Shown: positions 1-7,924 of the stretch, in pieces
Numbering within the stretch: the first letter of the stretch is position 1
How the letters are laid out: every line of letters begins with the position of its first letter
DNA from: Derxia gummosa DSM 723
Lineage (GTDB): Bacteria > Pseudomonadota > Gammaproteobacteria > Burkholderiales > Burkholderiaceae_E
Reading direction: 5' to 3'
DNA length: 64,000 bases
NCBI RefSeq assembly: GCF_000482785.1
Contig: NZ_AXWS01000007.1
Location: 1,054,001 to 1,118,000, forward strand
Made by a program: the position numbers and the translations under genes
The notes under the pieces: generated by a model
What the model saw: only the letters and a program-made list of their open reading frames with translations
What the model was told of the DNA's origin: nothing
Database searches by the model: none

Positions 1-294
1 ACCGGGCGGGCCTTGATAATCCGGCGCTCGTTGCCCGCGCCTGTCACACAACGTCATCGCGCGAGGCCCGATCGATGCCCCGACGACCGTCGTCAGCGCG
101 AAACCGACGCCCCGATGTTCTCCACTCCGCCGCGTCCCCCTCGATCCGCCCGCTCCGCCCTCGCCGCCCCGCGCGACGTCGTCCGGTCACCGTCCCATCC
201 CCGGCCGACGGAGCAATCGCGAACTTCCCGATCACCGTCCCGTCCTCGCACCGGCAGGTCCGACGGGCGCGTGTCCGCCGCCCCTTCCTCGCCA
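1..294. other. Upstream region of epsD, no gene recognised
   Basis: The reading frame of epsD stays open back to position 13, but the residues it would add are Arg/Pro/Ser-rich with no recognisable domain, and they would bury the lipoprotein signal peptide that begins at 295. I see no convincing promoter or RNA gene here. The gene left of the window may be the outer-membrane exporter EpsE, which usually sits near epsD in such loci; that is inference. Confidence 0.4.
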
Positions 295-1323
295 ATGACC
301 TCGCTCCCGCTCCGCAAGCCCCTGTCCGCCCTCGTCCATCTCGCGCTTGGCGCCGGCCTCGCCGTCACGCTCGCCGCCTGTGGCGACGACGACAAGAAGG
401 GCGGCGACACGCAGTCCGTCGCCAAGGTCGGCTCGACCGAGCTGACGGTGCACCAGATCAATTTCGCGCTCCAGCAGCGCGGCAACATCCCGGCCGACCA
501 GATCGAACGCGCGAGCCGCGACACGCTCGAACGCCTGATCGACCAGGAACTCGCGGCCCAGGCCGCGCAGAAGGACGGCCTCGACCGCGACCAGCAGGTG
601 ATCCAGGCGATCGACGCCGCGCGCCGCGACATCCTCGCGCGCGCCTATGCGCAGAAGGTCGAACGCGAGGCCCAAGGCCAGGCGGCCCCGACCGCCGACG
701 CAGTGCAGAAGTTCTACGACGACAACCCGCTGCTTTTCTCCGACCGCCACTACTACTCGGTGGAACAGGTCGTTCTCGACGGCAAGGATGCCGCCCGCCA
801 CGCCGACGAGCTGCTCGCCACCAGACGCACGCCCCAGGCCTTCGCCGACGCGCTCATCGCCGAGGGCGGCCATCCGGTGGTGCAGAAGGCGTCCTACCCT
901 GCCGAGGCACTGCCGCTCGAACAGCTGCGCCACATGTCCGAACTGGTGGGCGGCAAGCCCGTGGTCCAGCCGCGCCCGGGCGGCGCGGCGGTGCTGTTCG
1001 TGCTCGGCAGCACGCCGGCGCCGGTGTCGCTTGATCAGGCCAGGCCCTCGATCGAGCGCTACCTGGTCGGCGAACGCAGCCGGCGCGCGCTTGCCGACGG
1101 CGCCAAGGCGCTGCGCGCGGCGACGCCCGTCACCTATCTCGGCAAGTTCGCCGCGCCGGCAGCGGTGCCGGCGGCCGAGACGCCGGCCGCGGACGGCGGC
1201 ATGGCGGGAGCACCAGCGGCCGCCGCGGCGCCGACCGGCGCGAGCCCGGCCGGCACCACCGACGACGGCAGCCCGTCGGCGAGCAATCCGGCCTTCCGCA
1301 AGGGCCTCGACGGCCTGAAGTAA
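295..1323 (+). CDS. epsD: EpsD-family peptidyl-prolyl cis-trans isomerase lipoprotein
   Basis: The 342-residue product resembles EpsD, a SurA/PpiC-type chaperone-isomerase of exosortase-associated exopolysaccharide loci. The start at 295 is chosen because it gives a lipoprotein signal peptide with lipobox LAAC (Cys29) followed by an Asp/Lys-rich linker; upstream in-frame starts would bury it. A SurA-N-like helical segment (about residues 40-140, containing QINFALQQRG and LERLIDQELAAQ) precedes a PpiC-like region (about 145-265). The last 70 residues are Ala/Pro/Thr-rich low complexity. It lies 36 bases before epsF and is probably co-transcribed with epsF and epsG. The expected role is folding of the export machinery in the periplasm. 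Family assignment is by recognition; no clear ribosome site is visible. Confidence 0.82.
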   Translation: MTSLPLRKPLSALVHLALGAGLAVTLAACGDDDKKGGDTQSVAKVGSTELTVHQINFALQQRGNIPADQIERASRDTLERLIDQELAAQAAQKDGLDRDQQVIQAIDAARRDILARAYAQKVEREAQGQAAPTADAVQKFYDDNPLLFSDRHYYSVEQVVLDGKDAARHADELLATRRTPQAFADALIAEGGHPVVQKASYPAEALPLEQLRHMSELVGGKPVVQPRPGGAAVLFVLGSTPAPVSLDQARPSIERYLVGERSRRALADGAKALRAATPVTYLGKFAAPAAVPAAETPAADGGMAGAPAAAAAPTGASPAGTTDDGSPSASNPAFRKGLDGLK

Positions 1324-1359
1324 GCAGCACGACAACTCCTCCTCCCGCACCGCGCGCCC

Positions 1360-2793
1360 ATGTCGCTCCCCCAGCTGCTCGTCATCCTCCGCGTCCATCG
1401 CAAGCTGACCCTCCGGATTCTCTTCATCACCGTGCTGCTCGCCATCGTCGGCACCAAGCTCGTCGCCAAGCAGTACACGGCCACGGGCGCGGTGCTGGTC
1501 GACATCAAGTCGCCCGATCCGGTGGCCGGCGTGGTGCTGCCGAGCGCGCTCGCGCCCGGCTACATGTCGACCGAGGTCGATCTGATGAGCAGCGAGCGCG
1601 TCGCGCGGCGCGCCATCACCCTGCTCGGCCTGGAAAACGACGCCGAAATGCGCGCCAAGTGGGAAGCCGACACCAAGGGCGTGGGCGACTACATGAGCTG
1701 GCTCACCGATCTGCTCCAGCTCAAGCTCGACATCAAGCCCTCGCGCGATTCGGGCGTGGTGTCGTACAGCTATGTGTCGGGCAGCCCCGAGTTCGCGTCG
1801 ATGCTGGTCAACGCCTTCATGCAGGCCTACATCGACACCACGGCCGAGCTGCGCGTCGAGCGCGCGCGCACCAGCAACAACTTCTTCGACGAGCGCGCCA
1901 AGCAGCTGCGCGACAACCTCGAACAGGCTCAGAGCCGCCTGGCCGAGTACCAGCGCAATGCCCGCCTCATCACCACCGACGAACAGCTGGATGTCGAGAA
2001 CGCCCGCCTGGCCGCCCTCACCAACCAGCTGGTCCAGCTCCAGACCGCCGGCGCCCAGGTCAGCAGCCGCCTGCGCCAGGCCGGCAATGCCGATGTCATG
2101 AGCGAGGCGATGAGCAACCCGGTGGTGAGTGCCCTCACGACCGCGATCAGCCAGGGCGAGGCCGACGCGCGCCAGCTCGCCGAGCGGCTCGGCCCCGAGC
2201 ATCCCGCGCTGCGCGAGGCACGCGCCAAGCTGACCCAGCTGCGCGAGCAGCGCGACCTCGAAGTCAGACGCGTGATCGGCGCGCTCAATGTCGACGGCTC
2301 GTCGAGCGATGACCGCATCGTCACGCTGCAACGGCTCATCGACGAGCAGCGCAACCGCCTGCTCGAACTCAAGAGCCGTCGCGACGAGGCCGCCGTGCTC
2401 AAGCGCGATGTCGAGAGCGCCCAGCGCGCCTATGACGCGGTGCTCGCGCGCGTGGGCGAGACCAGCCTCGCGAGCCAGAACACCATGACCAACGTCACCA
2501 TCGTCAAGTACGCGAGCACGCCGCCCGTGCCCTCGGGCCCCAAGCTCGGCCGCAACCTCGGACTCGGCATCTTCGTCGGCCTGATGTTCGGCGTGATGGC
2601 CTCGATCGCGCGCGAGCTGCTCGACCGCCGCATCCACACGCCCGAGGACATCGCCGTGCTGCTGCGCCAGCCGGTGCTCGGCGTGATCCCGCCGCCGCTG
2701 GCGCCGCCCACGCGCCTGCGCCGCATCGTCGGCCGACTCCCCCTGCGCCGCTTCGCCGCGCCGCGCAACCTTCTTGTCCGCAGCCGCGCCTGA
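1360..2793 (+). CDS. epsF: EpsF-type polysaccharide chain length determinant (Wzz/PCP), copy 1
   Basis: This 477-residue inner-membrane polysaccharide co-polymerase controls chain length and couples polymerisation to export. An N-terminal membrane segment (about residues 19-38, ILFITVLLAIVGTKLVA) is followed by a Wzz domain beginning with TATGAVLVDIKSPDP. A long periplasmic coiled coil rich in Gln, Arg and Glu spans about residues 160-370, and a second membrane segment (about 400-418) comes near the C terminus with the Pro-rich VIPPPLAPP tail. There is no fused kinase; the cognate kinase is the next gene, 5 bases downstream, as usual for EpsF/EpsG pairs. A second epsF lies at 14044-15468 on the other strand. 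Confidence 0.9.
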   Translation: MSLPQLLVILRVHRKLTLRILFITVLLAIVGTKLVAKQYTATGAVLVDIKSPDPVAGVVLPSALAPGYMSTEVDLMSSERVARRAITLLGLENDAEMRAKWEADTKGVGDYMSWLTDLLQLKLDIKPSRDSGVVSYSYVSGSPEFASMLVNAFMQAYIDTTAELRVERARTSNNFFDERAKQLRDNLEQAQSRLAEYQRNARLITTDEQLDVENARLAALTNQLVQLQTAGAQVSSRLRQAGNADVMSEAMSNPVVSALTTAISQGEADARQLAERLGPEHPALREARAKLTQLREQRDLEVRRVIGALNVDGSSSDDRIVTLQRLIDEQRNRLLELKSRRDEAAVLKRDVESAQRAYDAVLARVGETSLASQNTMTNVTIVKYASTPPVPSGPKLGRNLGLGIFVGLMFGVMASIARELLDRRIHTPEDIAVLLRQPVLGVIPPPLAPPTRLRRIVGRLPLRRFAAPRNLLVRSRA

Positions 2794-2798
2794 CCGCC

Positions 2799-3695
2799 AT
2801 GGATTTCTTCACCACCGTCGCCGAAACGCCCGCTCCCACCGATCTGCCCGAGGAAGTGCGCGGCGCCCCCATCGGCGAGATCCTGCGCCGCATCCGGCCG
2901 CTGTCCGACGAGCAGATCCAGCAGATCCTCCAGCACCAGCGCGACCACGGCACCCGCTTCGGCGAAGCCGCCGTCGCGCTCGACCTCGCCACCGGCGACG
3001 AGGTGCTATGGGCGCTGTCGCAGCAGTTCCACTACCCCTATCTGCCCAAGGCGCGCTGGGCCGCCGGCTCCGAACTCGTCACCGCGAGCGACCCGTTCAG
3101 CGACGTGGCCGAATCCTTCCGCGACCTGCGCAGCCGCCTGATGATGAACGCCACGCCCGACGACGCGCGCCGCGCGATCGCGGTCGTGAGCCACGATCCG
3201 GGCGACGGCAAGACCTTCTTCGCGGCCAACCTCGCCATCGCCTACAGCCAGCTCGGCGCGCGCACCCTGCTCATCGACGCCGACATGCGCCACCCGCGCC
3301 TGCACAGCGTGTTCGATCTCGGCGACCACAGCATCGGCCTGAGCAACGCGCTGCTCACCGGCCGGCTCGACACCGACGCCGTGCATCAGGCCGAGGAGCT
3401 GCCCAGCCTGTTCGTGCTGCCCGTGGGCACCGAACCGCCCAACCCGCTCGAACTCGTGCAGCGCCCGGCCTTCGGCCTGCTGCTGAGCAAGCTGCTCGCA
3501 CGCTTCGACCATGTGATCGTCGACACGCCGGCCGCGAGCTACGGCGCCGACGCGCGCGTCATCGCCGCCAAGTGCGGCGCCGCGCTCGCCATCGCCCGCA
3601 AGGGCCACACGCGCGTGCCCCAGCTCCAGTCCTTCCTCGCGCTGCTCGGCAAGTCGCCGGCGCGCATGCTCGGCGTGGTGATGAACGAGCACTGA
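2799..3695 (+). CDS. epsG: EpsG-type BY-kinase with N-terminal MshEN-like module, copy 1
   Basis: The 298-residue cytoplasmic partner of EpsF is a ParA/MinD-like bacterial tyrosine kinase. The P-loop is DPGDGKTF (residues 133-140, Lys138), followed by the Walker A' motif LLIDADMRHPRLH (157-169) and the segment VIVDTPAA. Residues 24-82 form a separate N-terminal unit with two 24-residue halves ending LxxQ, the second starting RFGEAAVAL, which looks like the MshEN/T2SSE-N fold. No C-terminal tyrosine cluster is visible; the protein ends VVMNEH. Translation is probably coupled to epsF. It closes the epsD-epsF-epsG unit and faces a convergent glycosyltransferase. Confidence 0.88.
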   Translation: MDFFTTVAETPAPTDLPEEVRGAPIGEILRRIRPLSDEQIQQILQHQRDHGTRFGEAAVALDLATGDEVLWALSQQFHYPYLPKARWAAGSELVTASDPFSDVAESFRDLRSRLMMNATPDDARRAIAVVSHDPGDGKTFFAANLAIAYSQLGARTLLIDADMRHPRLHSVFDLGDHSIGLSNALLTGRLDTDAVHQAEELPSLFVLPVGTEPPNPLELVQRPAFGLLLSKLLARFDHVIVDTPAASYGADARVIAAKCGAALAIARKGHTRVPQLQSFLALLGKSPARMLGVVMNEH

Positions 3696-3709
3696 GCCGC
3701 CCCGGTTCG

Positions 3710-3725
3710 CTGCAAAGGCTTGCAG
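3710..3725. repeat. Inverted repeat in convergent gap, variant of the 14-base palindrome
   Basis: CTGCAA-AGGC-TTGCAG is a perfect 6-bp inverted repeat 15 bases after the epsG stop. Its core TGCAAAGGCTTGCA differs from the recurring palindrome TGCAAGCGCTTGCA at two central bases. It could also act as a weak hairpin terminator, but no T-run follows. Confidence 0.5.
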
Positions 3726-3774
3726 GCCGCACGCGCCGGTCCGGACTCCTGCCTCGCCTCGCATTGCCTTGCGA

Positions 3775-3788
3775 TGCAAGCGCTTTCA
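3775..3788. repeat. Palindromic element TGCAAGCGCTTTCA
   Basis: One mismatch to TGCAAGCGCTTGCA. It lies in the same convergent intergenic gap as the repeat at 3710, 50 bases further on, so this short gap holds two copies. Confidence 0.55.
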
Positions 3789-3819
3789 GATCCTTGCCGC
3801 GCCGGCCTTCGACCTCGCA

Positions 3820-4956
3820 TCACACCGCGCGCCGCCCGGCCGGCGCGAGCCAGTGCCGTTCGTGCAGCGTCGCCGGCTCGGTCGGGCGCACCGCGTCCAG
3901 ATACAGCCTGAACAGGGCGCGGTTGAGCTTCTGCGCCGTGTACGACGCGAGATAGAAGCGGCGCGCGTTCTCGCCCATGCCAGCCAGACTCGCGCGGTTG
4001 CAGGCGCGCAGCACCTTCACCAGCGAATCGACGCTGTTCGGCTCGACCACCCGGCCGTTCCAGCCGTCGATGACCAGATCGCCCAGCCCGCCCACGCGCG
4101 TCGCGATGACGGGCCGGCTGGCGCGCATCGCCTCGATCGCGATCAGGCCGAAGCCTTCCCAGCGCGACGGCATCACGATTGCATCGGCGGCGGCGATCTC
4201 GCGCTGCACCTCGTCGCGCGGCGCCCAGCCGCGCACCGCCACGTTGGGCGGCACGTCGGCCAGCGTCTCGTCGGCCAGCACCGTGCCGCCGAGCAGCACG
4301 CCATGGCATTCATGCTGCATGCGGCGCATCGCCTCCAGGAAGATGTCCACGCCCTTCTGACGGTCGAAGCGCCCCGCGAACAGCCAGGTGCACTTGCCGT
4401 CGCGGCGCGTCGTCGCGCCCTGGGCCGCCTGGTCGGCGATGCCGTTCTCCACCAGCTTGAGGCGGGTCGGCTCGATGCCCGCGCGCAGCCCGCTGCGATA
4501 GTCGTGGCGCGAGATGCAGACGATCACCCGCGCCGACGGCGCGAGCAGCCGCTCGATCGCCGCGATCACCGCGTTCTTCAGCCGCGACGATTCGCGGTCG
4601 AAGGCCCAGCCATGCGAGCAGTACACGACCGGCGCTCGCGGCGCGAGCCCGGGGATGCGCGTGGCGATGCCGGCGAAGCTGCCGTGCGCATGCACCACGT
4701 TCGGCCCGAACTCCGCCTCGACCGCCGGCAGCATCCGGCGGATGCGCAGCACCCGGCGCGGCCGGCCGCAGTCATCGTCGAAGGTCCAGACGCGCACGCC
4801 GCGCGCCGCCGGCAGCTCGCCGAGCTGGCTGCGCGGCAGCAGCAGCCCGACATTGCCGGCGCCGAACTGGGCCGCCTGGTAGGGAATGATCTCGTCGAGA
4901 TAGGACGCGATGCCGCCCTTGATCGTCTCGGCAACGTGCAGAACCTTCGGCCACAT
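3820..4956 (-). CDS. Glycosyltransferase family 4 (GT-B)
   Basis: This 378-residue retaining GT-B enzyme is predicted to transfer a sugar to the growing lipid-linked repeat unit at the cytoplasmic membrane face. The N-terminal Rossmann domain begins VLHVAETIKGGIASYLDEI, with a glycine-rich donor loop. The C-terminal domain has the GT4 signature: LFAGRFDRQKGVDIFLEA, then MPSRWEGFGLIAIEAMRASRPVIATRVGG, with the E-x7-E pair. The start at 4956 is preferred over a GTG at 4965 because GGGAGG lies 8 bases upstream of the ATG. It is downstream of another GT4 gene (98-base gap) in the same orientation, so both may share a promoter. The sugar specificity cannot be told. Confidence 0.9.
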   Translation of the reverse strand: MWPKVLHVAETIKGGIASYLDEIIPYQAAQFGAGNVGLLLPRSQLGELPAARGVRVWTFDDDCGRPRRVLRIRRMLPAVEAEFGPNVVHAHGSFAGIATRIPGLAPRAPVVYCSHGWAFDRESSRLKNAVIAAIERLLAPSARVIVCISRHDYRSGLRAGIEPTRLKLVENGIADQAAQGATTRRDGKCTWLFAGRFDRQKGVDIFLEAMRRMQHECHGVLLGGTVLADETLADVPPNVAVRGWAPRDEVQREIAAADAIVMPSRWEGFGLIAIEAMRASRPVIATRVGGLGDLVIDGWNGRVVEPNSVDSLVKVLRACNRASLAGMGENARRFYLASYTAQKLNRALFRLYLDAVRPTEPATLHERHWLAPAGRRAV

Positions 4957-5063
4957 GAAAGCCACCTCCCGTGAAGTTGAAGCGCCCGCGTCAAGCGGAG
5001 CGGGAGAACGGAAACCAGTATTCCGTGATCATCTTCACGTTGATGGTCGATACCTGACCGCGA

Positions 5064-6188
5064 TTACATCGGGAAACGGCGAGCGACGATCTCGCCAAAC
5101 CGCTCGCCGACCGCGGCCCAGGTGTAGCGCGAGGCATGGGCGCGACCGGCGGCGGCCATCTCGGCGCGCAGCGCGGCGCTGTCGAGCAGGCGCGCGAGCT
5201 GGGCCGCGAGCGTGGCCGGATCGGCCGGGTCGCAGTACAGCGCGGCGCTGCCGCAGACCTCGGGCAGCGACGAGGCGTCGGACACGATCACCGGGCAGCC
5301 GCAGCACATCGCCTCCAGCGGCGGCAGGCCGAAGCCCTCGTAGAACGACGGGAACACGAAGCACAGCGCCTGCTCGTAGAACCAGCGCAGCTGGGCGTCG
5401 GTCACGTAGCCGGTGCGGATCACGCCGCGTTCGTCGGCGGCCGGCTCGCCGCCCGCGAACACGCGCTTGTTGGCGCCGCCCACGGCCACCAGCGGCACGT
5501 CGTCGCGGCCGAGCAGCGCCATCGCCTTCGCCACCGCGCCGAAGTTCTTGTTGGGCGACTGGCTGCCCACCGCGAGCACGAAGGGCCGCCCGCCGCCCAG
5601 GCCGAGCTGCTCGCCGAGGCTGCCATCGGCCGGCTCGCGCAGGATGTGCTCGCCGCTTTCGGGGATGACCTCGATCTCGCGCGCCGGCCGACCGAGAAAG
5701 CGGATCAGCTCGCCGGCCGAGAAGGCCGAGACGGTCAGGATCGCCTCGCTGTGCTGCACCAGCGAGCCGAGCAGGAAGCGGTACCAGGTGCGGAAGGCGC
5801 GGCTGAAATTGCCCGGGTTGGCGAAGGTGGCCGCGTCATGGATGACGACCAGCTGCCGCCGCCGCCACAGCGGCCCGGTATTGCACAGGTTCACGAGCAC
5901 ATCGTCGCTCGCGGCCTCGCGCAGCGCGGTCTGCTCCCACCATTGCCCGCCGCGCGAACCGACGCGGAACACGCGCTCGCGCAACGCCGGCGGCAGCACG
6001 CGCAGCCGGCCCGGCGGCACCGCGACGCGGGCCGGCGCAAGACCGGCGGGCGCGGCGCGCCCCGTCGCCGGGGCGGCCGCGCCCGGACTGCCGGCGGCCG
6101 GCGGACCGGCGTACGCGGTCATGAGTTCGAGCGCGAAACGATCGACGCCCGTGGCGGGGCGCGTTAGGAAACGACCATTGAAGAGCAT
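5064..6188 (-). CDS. Glycosyltransferase family 4 (mannosyltransferase-like)
   Basis: A 374-residue GT4 enzyme of the exopolysaccharide locus. The N-terminal domain contains LVVIHDAATFANPGNFSRAF, typical of WbaZ/MtfB-like transferases. The C-terminal half has FVLAVGSQSPNKNF (donor-domain start), TGYVTDAQLRWFYEQA and FPSFYEGFGLPPLEAMCCG, the E-x7-E signature, then SDASSLPEV. About residues 28-60 form an Ala/Pro/Gly-rich insert. AAGG lies 8 bases before the ATG. It is divergent from the flippase operon at 6499, and both probably fire from the 310-base gap between them. The donor sugar is unknown. Confidence 0.9.
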   Translation of the reverse strand: MLFNGRFLTRPATGVDRFALELMTAYAGPPAAGSPGAAAPATGRAAPAGLAPARVAVPPGRLRVLPPALRERVFRVGSRGGQWWEQTALREAASDDVLVNLCNTGPLWRRRQLVVIHDAATFANPGNFSRAFRTWYRFLLGSLVQHSEAILTVSAFSAGELIRFLGRPAREIEVIPESGEHILREPADGSLGEQLGLGGGRPFVLAVGSQSPNKNFGAVAKAMALLGRDDVPLVAVGGANKRVFAGGEPAADERGVIRTGYVTDAQLRWFYEQALCFVFPSFYEGFGLPPLEAMCCGCPVIVSDASSLPEVCGSAALYCDPADPATLAAQLARLLDSAALRAEMAAAGRAHASRYTWAAVGERFGEIVARRFPM

Positions 6189-6498
6189 GTCGGCGACCTT
6201 GGAGGAAGGGGTTCACCGGCTGCCGTGGCGCGCCTCGGGTGTCTGCCCTCGCCCCTGCGGTTGCGAGTTGTAAACCGGCGCGTTTCGCAAGCGGCATCCG
6301 TACACTTTGCGTGACTTTTCGCACTGTATCGACGCAAGCCGCGCTCAGACGGCGGATACAAATCAGGCCCGACCGGTACGACGACGTTGCCGGCAAGCCA
6401 TGGCCCCAAGAGCGACGCATGCCCCATCCTTCCTCCAGGCACCGCCGCCATCCGCGCATAAGCCGGATCGCGTCTGCATCTTCAATGGCGGTCCGCCG
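6189..6498. other. Divergent intergenic region between two exopolysaccharide operons
   Basis: These 310 bases separate two oppositely oriented start codons and should hold both promoters. It is somewhat AT-richer around 6270-6340. The flippase frame stays open upstream to 6307 but encodes no recognisable sequence there. I found no promoter pair with good spacing and no RNA structure that I can support. Confidence 0.4.
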
Positions 6499-7905
6499 AT
6501 GACGGGCCTCGCGCGCCTGTCGGGCGGGCTCAAGCGTTCGGGCGCCACCAAGGTGGCGATGGTGATGGGCGGCAACATCGGCCTCGTCATCACCCAGGCG
6601 ATCCAGTTCCTCTTTCTCGCGCGGCTTCTGGGCGCGTCCGACTACGGCTACGTGGCGGCGATCAACGCGCTCATCACGATCGCCGCGCCGCTGTCCGACC
6701 TCGGCTTCGGCAACCTCGTGCTGATGCGCTGCGCGCGCCGGCGCGAGGTGGCGGCGCTCGAACTCGGCAACGCGGTGGTGATGACGCTCATCGTCGGCAG
6801 CACGCTCACGCTGCTGCTCGTGGCCGTGTCGGAGGTGGTGTACGGCGGCGCGGTGGACTGGCGCCTCGCGGCGCTGCTCGGCGTGGCCGAACTGCTCGGC
6901 ACGCGGCTCGTGACGGTGTGCGGCAACCTGCACACGGCCTTCGAGGAATTCGGCTTCGCGACGCTGCGGCTGGTGCTCACGGGCGTGGCGCGCATCGCGG
7001 CCATCGTGGCGCTGGCGCTGTGGCCGGCGGGCGGGCCGGTGCTGTGGGCGGCGGGCTTCGCGGGGCTCAACCTGCTGCTCGCGGCCTATTCGTACTGGTG
7101 CGCGCACCGGCTCGCGGGCGGCATGCGCGTGTCCTTCGCCGAGATCGGCGCGAGCCTGCGCGAGGCCTGGCATTTCGCTTCCGGCGCGCTGGCGCGCGCG
7201 GCCTATTCCGATACCGACAAGGTCATGCTCGGGCGCTACGCGGCGTCGGCGGAGCTGGGCGCGTACACGTCCGCCTATCGCATCGTCGTGATGGCCTTCG
7301 TGCCGGTGCGCTCGCTGCTGCAGGTGACGGTGGTGCGCTTCTTCCGCGTCGGCCAGCAGGGCATGAGGGCGACGCTCGGCATCACGCGCCAGCTGCTGGC
7401 CTTCACCGTGCCTTATGCGATCTGCGCCTCGGCCGCGACCTGGCTGCTCGCGCCCTTCATTCCGCAGCTCCTCGGACCGAGCTTCGCGGCGGCAGTGCCG
7501 ATGTGCCGCGCGCTGGCGCTGCTGCCGGTGATCCAGTCGGTGCAGTTCGTGTTTGCCGATGCGCTGTCGGGCGCGGGCCATCAGGCGGTGCGCTCGCGCC
7601 TGCAAGGGCTCGTGGGCCTGACCTATGCGCTGCTCGGCTTCGCGCTGATCCCGCGCCTGGGCTGGGTCGGCGCGGCCTGGACCTGCCTCGTCGGCGAGGG
7701 GCTGCTCGCCCTGCTGATGGCGGTGGCGGCGCTGCGCATCGCGCGGCGCGCGCCGGCGCCCGTGCCGGCCGAGGCGCCGGCCACGCCCGACGCCATGCCC
7801 GACGCCATGCCCGAGACCGCGCGCGCGGTCGCGCCCGCCGCCGCCCGCACGCCCGGCGCGCCACCGGCGCTGCCGCCGACACCCGCGCCGGCCGACCGGC
7901 ACTGA
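6499..7905 (+). CDS. Polysaccharide flippase (Wzx/MATE-like), copy 1
   Basis: A 468-residue polytopic membrane protein of the oligosaccharide flippase family, predicted to move the lipid-linked repeat unit across the inner membrane. It begins with an amphipathic segment (TGLARLSGGLKRSGATKVAM) and about 12-14 hydrophobic helices follow. Family-typical features include VMGGNIGLVITQAIQFLFLA in the first helix pair and the loop RYAASAELGAYTSAYRI. The ATG at 6499 is preferred because everything upstream in frame is hydrophilic and basic. The final 55 residues are an Ala/Pro-rich tail containing a DAMPDAMP duplication from a 12-base tandem repeat (7789-7812). It is followed by the polymerase after 19 bases. 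Confidence 0.87.
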   Translation: MTGLARLSGGLKRSGATKVAMVMGGNIGLVITQAIQFLFLARLLGASDYGYVAAINALITIAAPLSDLGFGNLVLMRCARRREVAALELGNAVVMTLIVGSTLTLLLVAVSEVVYGGAVDWRLAALLGVAELLGTRLVTVCGNLHTAFEEFGFATLRLVLTGVARIAAIVALALWPAGGPVLWAAGFAGLNLLLAAYSYWCAHRLAGGMRVSFAEIGASLREAWHFASGALARAAYSDTDKVMLGRYAASAELGAYTSAYRIVVMAFVPVRSLLQVTVVRFFRVGQQGMRATLGITRQLLAFTVPYAICASAATWLLAPFIPQLLGPSFAAAVPMCRALALLPVIQSVQFVFADALSGAGHQAVRSRLQGLVGLTYALLGFALIPRLGWVGAAWTCLVGEGLLALLMAVAALRIARRAPAPVPAEAPATPDAMPDAMPETARAVAPAAARTPGAPPALPPTPAPADRH

Positions 7906-7924
7906 CCCTTCGCGGAGGCCGCCG

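Noticed and set aside
232-2637. Antisense frame of about 800 codons over epsD-epsF
   Set aside because: It has no recognisable domain and lies opposite clear EpsD and EpsF coding sequence.
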